Virus record (IMG/VR): IMGVR_UViG_3300045996_000823
Coordinates: 1 to 28,309 of that record
Strand: one strand, 5' to 3'
Length of the DNA: 28,309 nucleotides
Origin: a virus
The notes beneath the pieces are model-generated. The model worked only from the letters and a program-made list of their open reading frames with translations, was not told the DNA's origin and did no database searches. Shown here piece by piece: positions 1-7,518 of this stretch. The position numbers and the translations under genes were made by a program. Numbering within the stretch: position 1 is the stretch's first letter; each line of letters opens with the position of its first letter.

Positions 1-275
1 GCGAGGCCGGACAGTTCGACATTGACGCTCCGGATGGAGTCCTGGATGCCGTTGAGTTCCGTGGCCGCGTTGATCGTGTAGATCTTGCGCTCACTGGGAT
101 CAAGCGGCCCGGCCCACGAGACAATGCCGGTGCCGTCCCCGAAATCGGCGGTGCGCCACGCCGGAGCAAGCGCGTGAAAGACGGCTCCTGGGTCCCCCCT
201 GAGCAGGAGCTTGCCCACCGGCTCCCCGGCCTCTTGCAGCAGCAGATAGCTGCCGTCCTGAAGGAGAAGCGCCAT
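1..275 (-). CDS. Partial phage protein, N-terminal 91 residues (unknown function)
   Basis: An open frame starts with ATG at 275 on the minus strand and runs off the left window edge without a stop. The visible protein begins MALLLQDGSYLLLQEAGEP and continues with a region rich in Gly, Asp and aromatic residues; I see no signal peptide or membrane segment. A GGGA ribosome-binding sequence lies a few bases upstream, and the gene starts 10 bases after the stop of the preceding minus-strand gene, so it belongs to the same late transcript. I do not recognise the family. Its place after the tail-fibre and lyase-type genes suggests another virion-surface or receptor-binding component, but that is inference from context only. 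Confidence 0.7.
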   Translation of the reverse strand, partial: MALLLQDGSYLLLQEAGEPVGKLLLRGDPGAVFHALAPAWRTADFGDGTGIVSWAGPLDPSERKIYTINAATELNGIQDSIRSVNVELSGL

Positions 276-285
276 ATTCCCTGCC

Positions 286-1461
286 TCACGTGATGATGAT
301 GTCGAGCGGGGTCGTGGATACGGTGCTTGCCTGGTCTCCCAGCAGGGGGCCGGGAAGCGTGGTGACCGGGGCATGAGGGCTATTCGAGACCAGCGGGGCC
401 GTCGTCGTGATCAGGCTCGCCTCGTTGCCGGTGGCATTGCTCATCGGCCAGTGGTAGAGCGCGGCCCCGGTCGGCACCGTCAGGCCGGTGATCTGGTCTG
501 GTGTCTTGCCCTCGGCCAACTGGTTGATCTGCGGATCGCTCGGTATCCAGTTAGAGGCCCACACCCAGTTGCTGAAACGGCAAGGTGCGTGATTGGTCCT
601 CGAACTGGAGGTCCTTGCCCCAATCTGGAGGAAGCGACAGATGTCTCCGGTCGAGGTGGGCGGGATAACGGTTCCCTGGTAACTGGCCCCTTTCTGAGTT
701 CCGAGCCGAACCAGAACATCCGCGCTGGCGAGGGCTGTGATCCCGATATAGTACCAAGTATCGACCTGGAGCTGCTTGACGAGGTAGTTTTCCCGATAAT
801 TGACGCCGGTATACTCCGCTGTCGAGGCGGATATCTTGTTGTTGTCGGGGTCCCAGAACAGCCGGACCCGAGCCGCCCCGCCCGCTGGAGAGCCAGCGTC
901 GAGACGCCCGAAATCCATCAGGTAGATCGCGGCTGACGGCATGTAGGTGAAGGCCACGAAACCGCCGATATACCAGTTGAAGTTCGAGATCCGCAATCCG
1001 GACGTTTGGGCATCAAGGCTGAAGTACTGGGTCTTGCCGTTGAGCCGTCTGGCGCTCAGCGTGCCGGGTTTGACCTCCTCCAGGATCGGGCTGGAGACGG
1101 TGACGGTGGCGGCTGTGGTCCGCTGGAAGTGTATCCAGGTTGTCGTGCTGATCGCGGTGAATTCAAGCTTGTTGTCTCCGGCGTTGGAGGTGTTGGGACC
1201 CTTGATATCTCCCAATCCTTCCGCGCTGCCGATCATCCTGAACATCACGGTTGAGGTGTCGTTGCTCCAGGACAGCAGGTAGGTCTTGTTGACCTCCGTG
1301 GTCACCGCACGGCGGGCGTAGACCAGACCGGTGCCGTTGGCGACGATGGTGATCTGGCCGGTAACGGCATCGATTGTGACCGTGCCGGGACCGCCCGTAT
1401 TCCAGGTGCCGCCGGCCCGCAGCAGGTTGGTGTAGCTGGTCGGTTCTGTAGGATCTGCCAC
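286..1461 (-). CDS. Two-domain tail appendage protein with LamG/concanavalin-like C-terminal domain
   Basis: This 391-residue protein starts at GTG (1461), with GGGA about 8 bases upstream, 16 bases after the preceding stop. Residues about 10-130 form a beta-rich module ending in TTTWIHFQRTT and VSSPILEE. The same module occurs twice in the gene at 10895-11665, where it ends TTTWLQYQRTS and VSNIFVQE. Residues about 140-360 look like a laminin-G/concanavalin-type sandwich: NGKTQYFSLD, a WYIGG strand, DTWYYIGITAL and FLQIGAR are typical of that fold. No catalytic motif is visible. The likely role is glycan binding on the virion tail, as a receptor-binding or fibre-tip protein. Family assignment is by pattern only; the domain architecture is more secure than the function. 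Confidence 0.75.
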   Translation of the reverse strand: MADPTEPTSYTNLLRAGGTWNTGGPGTVTIDAVTGQITIVANGTGLVYARRAVTTEVNKTYLLSWSNDTSTVMFRMIGSAEGLGDIKGPNTSNAGDNKLEFTAISTTTWIHFQRTTAATVTVSSPILEEVKPGTLSARRLNGKTQYFSLDAQTSGLRISNFNWYIGGFVAFTYMPSAAIYLMDFGRLDAGSPAGGAARVRLFWDPDNNKISASTAEYTGVNYRENYLVKQLQVDTWYYIGITALASADVLVRLGTQKGASYQGTVIPPTSTGDICRFLQIGARTSSSRTNHAPCRFSNWVWASNWIPSDPQINQLAEGKTPDQITGLTVPTGAALYHWPMSNATGNEASLITTTAPLVSNSPHAPVTTLPGPLLGDQASTVSTTPLDIIIT

Positions 1462-1477
1462 TGTGATTTTCCCGCGT

Positions 1478-4474
1478 TCAGGCGAATTCGTCGGAGAAAT
1501 CGCTAGAGAAATCGCTTGTTATCTGCTGGATCGAGAGCGGCACCGTGACCTTGCCCCGCTCGTCCCAGTCATTTGGAGCGGCAGACGTGTTCTTCAGGTT
1601 GAACAGGCTCTGGCGAGCGAGCAGCACTCTCTGGTCGGAGGGCGCGACGTAGTGCTGGTACATCGACAGAGCGGCATAGATCTGGATCATATAGTTGTTG
1701 CCATCGACCGAGACGTGCTCTCCGGTGCTGAGCGGATGCAGGCCATTGACCGCCGTCCGCACGCAGACGCCGACGATATCGACGCCGTTGGTGTTGAAGG
1801 TGACCGGACTGCCGCCCGGAGACAGCGCGATCTTGCAGGTGTTGCCGGAAGACTGGACCGCGTAGTAGGGAATGTTGCGGGTCAGCAGGCCGGGGATCTT
1901 GGTCATGTCGGTGACCGCGTGCGGTTCTCCGACCTCCCGGATGCCGGTGATCGTGATGATCATGCCGTCCATCATGGCGGTTGTGCCCTGCATCGGTCCC
2001 GTGAAGGACAGTGTCTGGTTATCCGCCTTGTAGGTGCATGCGCTGGTATTGGCCTTCCACTGCCCAATGTGCCAGTAGCGCCGATCCTCGATAGTGGCTC
2101 CGCTGCCGCTCGACATGCTGAGGTTGTTGTAGGGCGCGACATTGAAGGGGTCCGGCTTCATCAGGTAGTACTGATCTCCGACATCGTTCTTGTAGCCGCC
2201 CGACGCCACGACCAGGGCGTAGGACCACCACTCGGCGCGCTCCTTAAGCCTGGGGTACTCCGTTATGCCATAGGCGTATGCCAATCCGTGCAGGCCGAAA
2301 GAGTGCATCCAGAACTTGTAGCTCGGCTCATTGTTGGGCCAGAGAAGCTTCAAATCCTGAAAGCGCCTGCCATCGGTGCGGGTCAGTCCGCCGCGCCAAG
2401 CATCCTCTTCCAGCGGAATCTCGTCGTTCATTTCCGCCCAGTGATCGAACATGTCGCGACACATGACCCAGTGCGGATCGCTCGGATTGCCGTATCCCAT
2501 GGCGTAGGCAATCGGCTTGACGCAGTGGGCGACGGCGCGGATCTGTCCCTTGAAGAGGATGCCGCCGAACTCGATTTTGGCCCGCCCGCTGGTGCCGTAG
2601 AAACCGTAGGCGTCGGCATCGAACAGCGCCGGGAGGGTGGCTTCCTGATAGGCCAGATCGAGCCAGTGCTGATCCCCCTCCGAAAGATAGGGCCAGTGGG
2701 ACATCTGCGGAAAATGGGCGGCATCGAGTTCGTTAATCTCCGGGAGCGTGCCGCCGTTCGGCTTTCGGATCGCGGCCCACCCGGTCCAGGTGCTGGCCGG
2801 TCTGCGCGTTGGCGCGCCGTAGATGCTGGTGCCAAGAGCGCTGGCATTGGTTGATTTGGTCGGCGGCAGGTAGCAGATGATCTTTCTGGTATCCCGGTGC
2901 AGACCGACGCCGGTCATCGCCCCCATCCCAAGACCGCAGACGCGGGCCAGACGCTGGTGCTCGGCAAGCTGCGCGGCTGTCCCCCTGGCATGGGCCGCGA
3001 TGCACCACGCCATGAACTTGCTGGTCGTCCACCACAGTGTCGCGTGATCCGCCACGTCTGACTGTTTCGGCCGCAGCGGGCCGCGCCGTGCGGGCCGGTA
3101 GATGTCACTCGCCGCCGTCATCGGGAAGCTGCTGTTGGACGTGTCGTAGGGCGGGATCAGCTTGGACTGGACGCCGTAGCCGATGTTGTGCCGGTAGATC
3201 AGTTTCGGCGGCACGACGTAGCTGTTGCTCGCGACATCGAACCAGTCCATCTTGCCGTCCGTTCCGGCGCTGACGACGAAGCCGCCCTTCCACGTGTTGA
3301 CAGCCCCCCAGTCAGCCGTGCCGATGGCAGCGCCCCGGATCACCGTATTGTTGACGGACAGATTGAGATCGACCCGCAACCCCTGTTCATCCTCGGGAAC
3401 GTCGGTGGACCAGCCGTAGACGCTTCGGTAAAAGAACTGTATCCGCTTGGGATTGTTGGCGGTGCCGCCCCAGGCGCGGGCATAGAGCAGGCAGCCGAGA
3501 TTTTCAGTCGGAGAGCGGGTGCCTGAAGAGCCGGTCGCCATATCCGAGGCTCGCCATTCCGTGCAGACCGGCCCGCCAACGATGCGCTCTATCCAGGTCG
3601 AGTTGCCGGGGCCGAGCATGTCGCTGGAACGGAAGTGCTTCGGGCCGCGCTCTGCGGTCAAAACATCCGTCAGAGAACGCCCCTTGAAACTGGTGAAGCT
3701 GTAGTTGAGACTGACCTTGGAAGTAATCGCGGTCGTCTGGGTGTGGAGCGGCGTGTCGTTGGCTCCCCAACTTCCGTCAACCGCCTCCCAGACGATGTCC
3801 TTGGAAGATCCCGCCACGATGGACGGCATCAGAAAGCGAACCTGTGCCAGCTTGAGGGAGCCGTCCATCCAGGTCGTTCGATTGGAAAGCTGCTGCGGCA
3901 CGCGCACGCCATCGACCGAGAGGACGGCGATCCGACCGGGAGGAACATCTCCAGGAGCGAACCACTGGGCCGTGCTGATTTCCTGGTCAGCCCATGACGA
4001 GACGGTGTCGTAGTTCTCGATCTTGGCGCTGAACAGGGTTTCTCCTTCCTGGGTCTCGACAGACTCGATAGTCAGAGAGACCTGGAAGGTTTCTGGAAAT
4101 CCGCTAACCTGGATGGTGACGGCGTAGATCCCCGCCGTCAGGGTGGCGTTGCCGACCACGAGTTTGTAGCCCTGCCCCCAGTTTCCACTCAGAGCAACCT
4201 TGCCCCCGGCATCATCGGTCAGGGTGGCGCTGTAGGATACTCCGGCGAACTCGTTGGTGAATTCGTGGGTAAAGGGGGTGTTGGCGGAGACCGGAAAGCC
4301 GGTGAAGGACAGCGCCGCGATCTGGGTTCCGGGAAGAACGGAACTCTTCACCGTGGAGGCGGTCGGCGTCATGTTCCGGACAGTGGGCGGCGGCGTGTAG
4401 ACGCCGACCCGAACCGGCTTGCCGTTTGGGCTGCGGAAGTATTTTCCGCCCGGTGTGCGAAGATAACCGCCCAT
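1478..4474 (-). CDS. Large tail protein, candidate polysaccharide lyase (PcRGLX/YetA-like fold)
   Basis: This is a 998-residue protein. I chose ATG at 4474 because it follows the upstream stop (4478-4476) by one base and has GAGG six bases before it; an in-frame ATG at 4486 is possible. The N terminus has two short repeats (LRTPGGK, FRSPNGK). An Ig-like segment covers about residues 35-155. Around 160-240, FAPGDVPPGRIAVLSVDG, WMDGSLKLAQVRF and similar stretches resemble the beta domain of RIFT-related PcRGLX/YetA-like lyases. A central region (about 480-800), rich in Trp, Tyr and His with helical spacing, would fit an alpha/alpha-toroid catalytic part. It ends in SDFSSDFSDEFA, a motif shared with two other proteins here. 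Lyase activity is inference; depolymerising host capsule or exopolysaccharide is the likeliest role. Confidence 0.7.
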   Translation of the reverse strand: MGGYLRTPGGKYFRSPNGKPVRVGVYTPPPTVRNMTPTASTVKSSVLPGTQIAALSFTGFPVSANTPFTHEFTNEFAGVSYSATLTDDAGGKVALSGNWGQGYKLVVGNATLTAGIYAVTIQVSGFPETFQVSLTIESVETQEGETLFSAKIENYDTVSSWADQEISTAQWFAPGDVPPGRIAVLSVDGVRVPQQLSNRTTWMDGSLKLAQVRFLMPSIVAGSSKDIVWEAVDGSWGANDTPLHTQTTAITSKVSLNYSFTSFKGRSLTDVLTAERGPKHFRSSDMLGPGNSTWIERIVGGPVCTEWRASDMATGSSGTRSPTENLGCLLYARAWGGTANNPKRIQFFYRSVYGWSTDVPEDEQGLRVDLNLSVNNTVIRGAAIGTADWGAVNTWKGGFVVSAGTDGKMDWFDVASNSYVVPPKLIYRHNIGYGVQSKLIPPYDTSNSSFPMTAASDIYRPARRGPLRPKQSDVADHATLWWTTSKFMAWCIAAHARGTAAQLAEHQRLARVCGLGMGAMTGVGLHRDTRKIICYLPPTKSTNASALGTSIYGAPTRRPASTWTGWAAIRKPNGGTLPEINELDAAHFPQMSHWPYLSEGDQHWLDLAYQEATLPALFDADAYGFYGTSGRAKIEFGGILFKGQIRAVAHCVKPIAYAMGYGNPSDPHWVMCRDMFDHWAEMNDEIPLEEDAWRGGLTRTDGRRFQDLKLLWPNNEPSYKFWMHSFGLHGLAYAYGITEYPRLKERAEWWSYALVVASGGYKNDVGDQYYLMKPDPFNVAPYNNLSMSSGSGATIEDRRYWHIGQWKANTSACTYKADNQTLSFTGPMQGTTAMMDGMIITITGIREVGEPHAVTDMTKIPGLLTRNIPYYAVQSSGNTCKIALSPGGSPVTFNTNGVDIVGVCVRTAVNGLHPLSTGEHVSVDGNNYMIQIYAALSMYQHYVAPSDQRVLLARQSLFNLKNTSAAPNDWDERGKVTVPLSIQQITSDFSSDFSDEFA

Positions 4475-4475
4475 G

Positions 4476-7400
4476 TCAGACCTCATGCCCGACGAGGGTT
4501 ACCTGGAGGCCCTTGGCCCCGGCCCCCGCTATATCGATGTCAAAGTCCACCAGGGCGTTGACCGAAATCGATCCGGCTGACGCGGAGGTGAAGGAATTGG
4601 TGCTGGAGAACTGGGAGTTGGCGGCAACCGCGACCGGTGCCGTCAGGATCGAGACGCCGTTGACATTGACGTCCACGGTGGTTGCCGTTGTTCCGGCCGC
4701 GACCACGTAGAAGCGGATCTCGGTCAACTTCATATTGAACGGCATCATGATCCGGCGCGCGGGCAGCGCCACGGTGACCTGGGTAAACTCCGCGACGCAC
4801 GGGATCGTGATCGTTCTGGTCAGCTTGACCGGCACCGCGTTGCCACCGGCATCGAACCCAAGAACCTGCCCCTGTGTGCCGCTGATCTCGTTGGCATTGG
4901 CGAAGGAATTGAAAGCTTCCTTGGTCCGCGCCGGGTTCATTGAGGTGGTCGTGCTGGTGCCGGTGACCGCCTCTGAGGTGGTGGCGAAGACGACACTGGT
5001 CCCGCCGCCGCCACCGCCCGTGGACAGGGACCCCGGAACCATCGTGAAGTTGGTGCCGTCGAACACCAGCAGGACAGACTGGTTAGCCGCCAGTCCGATG
5101 ATCGATGCACCGTTGTGATTGGCAACCGTCAGCAGGGCGGAGCCGGTCGAGGCCGGAGTGCGGGTTATCCGGAAGGTTGCCCCCCGAGCCGTGCGCGGGG
5201 CCGTGTAGGCACCACTGGCGTAAGACTTGTCGATGTAGCGGGACAGCGAGATCGTCCGCTCCGCCGTCAGCGGTGTGGCGCACTGAACGTGCCTGCCGTG
5301 GATCGCGGGATAGACGGTCAGGGATTCGTCCCCGATGGTGTGCAGCCCGCCCGTGACCTCACCGATGACGCTGTTGTAGGACAGCAGCGGCCCGATCAGA
5401 ATATCACTGGTCGGATCGACGGTGGCGATGGACAGATCATCAAGCAGGTGCGGACTGGCGGAATCGACATCGAGCCGGATCTGCTGGAAGGTGCCGGTGA
5501 CGTTCTTCGCCGCAGAACTGCTGGTGTGACCGATCAGGGAAAAGCGAATGCCGCCGTCCTTGACAGTACCGCTCAGCGTCATATTGGCGATCAGAAAAGC
5601 ACAGCCCTGTTCCCCGGCGAAAATCACCGCATCCGACATCGCCTGGGATGCGGTCGTGAGCTGGGTTCCGGACACGTGAAGGCCGGTCATCTGCACCATC
5701 GATCCGAAGCCGCCACTGACGATGGTGCCGTAGCCGACTGTGGCGCGCGGGGTAATGCGATTGATCACGCCACCGGTAACGGTTGCCGCGCGCACCCCGG
5801 AGAAGTGCATGGGGCGGGTGGCGGTCAGCCACTCGCAGATCAGGTTGGTGAAAGTCACCTGATCCGCCTGACCGATGTAGACACCGCCCGTCACGGTCTG
5901 GGTCGTGGTGCCGCCCGTGACCCGCACATTGATGAAGTTGTTGCCGTTTCCGTTCTTGTGAATGAGACCCCAGGACTGGCCGGTGGACATGCCGATCCGG
6001 ACATTCGTGAAGGTGTTGGAAAACGATCCGGCATTACCGCTGAGGCCGAGGTGGACCCAGGCGTTGAAGGTATCGATATCACTGAACCGGCAATTCGACA
6101 CACCGTTGAGGCGCAGCGCCGCCAGATAGGTCTCTCCAGCGACCGGGTCCGTTCCACTCGACTGATTGGACTGATAAGCGAGACTGATGCCGCTCATCGT
6201 GATCTGATTGGCGTTGGTGATCGAGACGATGGAAACGCTGGACTGGAACTGGCGGAGGACGCACCAGTCACCCTCGATCCGCATCATCGAGGCGTTGGAG
6301 ATCGTCAGCGGGCCGTAGATCTCCCACGTGCCGCCGCCCATATCGACGCGCCCCTTGACAACGGCAGCCTGGGTCCAGCACGTGTTGATCGAGACGGCGT
6401 TGCTTTCCCGCTGCGCCTGGGTCAGTCCGGTTCCCCGGATCGCGCCGTAGTTCTCCGGCCTGAAGGCGTTATCGCTGCCGCTCCCGGAGGTGGACACGGA
6501 GACCGTGCCATCCGGCGCTATCTCGACCCCCGGCCCCTGTTTGACGCCTCCCAGCGTGTTGACGCCTGCGGGGGGCAGCACGAAGGGTGTCGGGTTGGTG
6601 TTGTTAAGAGTATCCCCGGAGAGGGTGAAACCGGAACCGACCCGGATGCCGCCGCGCGTGTCAGCGGTCGCCGGGGGCAGCACGTAGGATGTCCCGGTCG
6701 GGGCGACGGACAGAATGCCGCTGATCTCGTCGTAGGTGAACCCGCTGCCGATCCGGATGCCGCCGAGTTTGGAGGCGGTCGCGGTTGGCAAGCTGTAGGA
6801 CGAGGACGACAGCAGGGCCAGCTTGACCTTGCGCAGCAGGCCGGACGAGGCGTCGTGGGCCATCACGAAGTCGGCGGTGACGTCCGGCGCGGTATCCTCG
6901 CTGAGGCCCGCGATATCGACCGAGAGGCTGCGGTTGGCCGTAAGGTTGCCACCACCCGTCATGCCCGCGCCCGCGCTGATGGAAATCGTGCTCGACGCCA
7001 GACCGGACGCCTGCCAGCGAACCGTCTTGGCTGCCGGGTCCGTCAGGATCTGAATGTTGGAGCCGGACACGAAGTTGATGGTCTCCCCCGGCGTTGCGGC
7101 AGAGATCGTGGTTTGTCCGGGAGAGGCGAAGGACGAGAAGTCGGGTTGACTGCTGTCCCCGCCGCCGCCAGTCGAGACGATCCGGGACATGCGGACTTTG
7201 CGCGGCGCTGCGGCGGAAACATCGTGGCTGAGCACGAAATCGTTGGTGAGATCCGGAGCCAGATCTTCGGTCAGGCCATCGACGTCCAGTTCGAGGGTCC
7301 GGTCTGCACTCAGGGCACCGCCGCCCTTGATCCCGTTCAGTGTGTTGATGAGGCGGCTGGTCGGCGCGCGGGACGCCAGAGCCACGGCCAGCTTCATCCG

Positions 7401-7490
7401 GATCGAGTTGCCGTTGCGGGTAGCGTAGAGGTTGTCGGTGTCCTCCGCGCTCGCGCTGTCCAGAAGCTGGTCTAGGGTTTGATCAGCCAT
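4476..7490 (-). CDS. Tailspike with right-handed beta-helix (pectate-lyase-like)
   Basis: This is a 1004-residue protein. ATG at 7490 has GGGAG about 9 bases upstream and is preferred over an in-frame start 78 bases earlier. Two copies of a fibre repeat lie at residues about 49-103 and 174-227 (GGGALSADRTLELDVDGL; GGGNLTANRSLSVDIAGL, each followed by DFVxxHD). Three short GGI/GGV repeats follow at about 234-325 (LGGIRIGSG, RGGIRVGSG, LGGVKQGPG). From about 342, RPENYGAI and many N/T/S/V-rich rungs (ITNANQITMSGI, LNGVSNCRFSDI, GQADQVTFTNLI) indicate a parallel beta-helix up to about 640. A beta-rich C-terminal domain follows. Such proteins trimerise and bind or cleave surface polysaccharide. 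The catalytic residues, normally acidic or Tyr residues in the groove, cannot be assigned by eye. Confidence 0.85.
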   Translation of the reverse strand: MADQTLDQLLDSASAEDTDNLYATRNGNSIRMKLAVALASRAPTSRLINTLNGIKGGGALSADRTLELDVDGLTEDLAPDLTNDFVLSHDVSAAAPRKVRMSRIVSTGGGGDSSQPDFSSFASPGQTTISAATPGETINFVSGSNIQILTDPAAKTVRWQASGLASSTISISAGAGMTGGGNLTANRSLSVDIAGLSEDTAPDVTADFVMAHDASSGLLRKVKLALLSSSSYSLPTATASKLGGIRIGSGFTYDEISGILSVAPTGTSYVLPPATADTRGGIRVGSGFTLSGDTLNNTNPTPFVLPPAGVNTLGGVKQGPGVEIAPDGTVSVSTSGSGSDNAFRPENYGAIRGTGLTQAQRESNAVSINTCWTQAAVVKGRVDMGGGTWEIYGPLTISNASMMRIEGDWCVLRQFQSSVSIVSITNANQITMSGISLAYQSNQSSGTDPVAGETYLAALRLNGVSNCRFSDIDTFNAWVHLGLSGNAGSFSNTFTNVRIGMSTGQSWGLIHKNGNGNNFINVRVTGGTTTQTVTGGVYIGQADQVTFTNLICEWLTATRPMHFSGVRAATVTGGVINRITPRATVGYGTIVSGGFGSMVQMTGLHVSGTQLTTASQAMSDAVIFAGEQGCAFLIANMTLSGTVKDGGIRFSLIGHTSSSAAKNVTGTFQQIRLDVDSASPHLLDDLSIATVDPTSDILIGPLLSYNSVIGEVTGGLHTIGDESLTVYPAIHGRHVQCATPLTAERTISLSRYIDKSYASGAYTAPRTARGATFRITRTPASTGSALLTVANHNGASIIGLAANQSVLLVFDGTNFTMVPGSLSTGGGGGGTSVVFATTSEAVTGTSTTTSMNPARTKEAFNSFANANEISGTQGQVLGFDAGGNAVPVKLTRTITIPCVAEFTQVTVALPARRIMMPFNMKLTEIRFYVVAAGTTATTVDVNVNGVSILTAPVAVAANSQFSSTNSFTSASAGSISVNALVDFDIDIAGAGAKGLQVTLVGHEV

Positions 7491-7518
7491 ACAAGTTTCT
7501 CCCGGAGACCATGATTGC

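Noticed and set aside
1463-2854. Plus-strand open frame of 463 codons
   Set aside because: Antisense to the 998-residue tail protein, no ribosome-binding site of note and no recognisable domain.
5115-7475. Long plus-strand open frame of 786 codons opposite the tailspike gene
   Set aside because: Its composition (Arg, Gly, Asp, His rich without domain patterns) is typical of an antisense frame in high-GC DNA, and the minus-strand tailspike has repeats and a beta-helix pattern.
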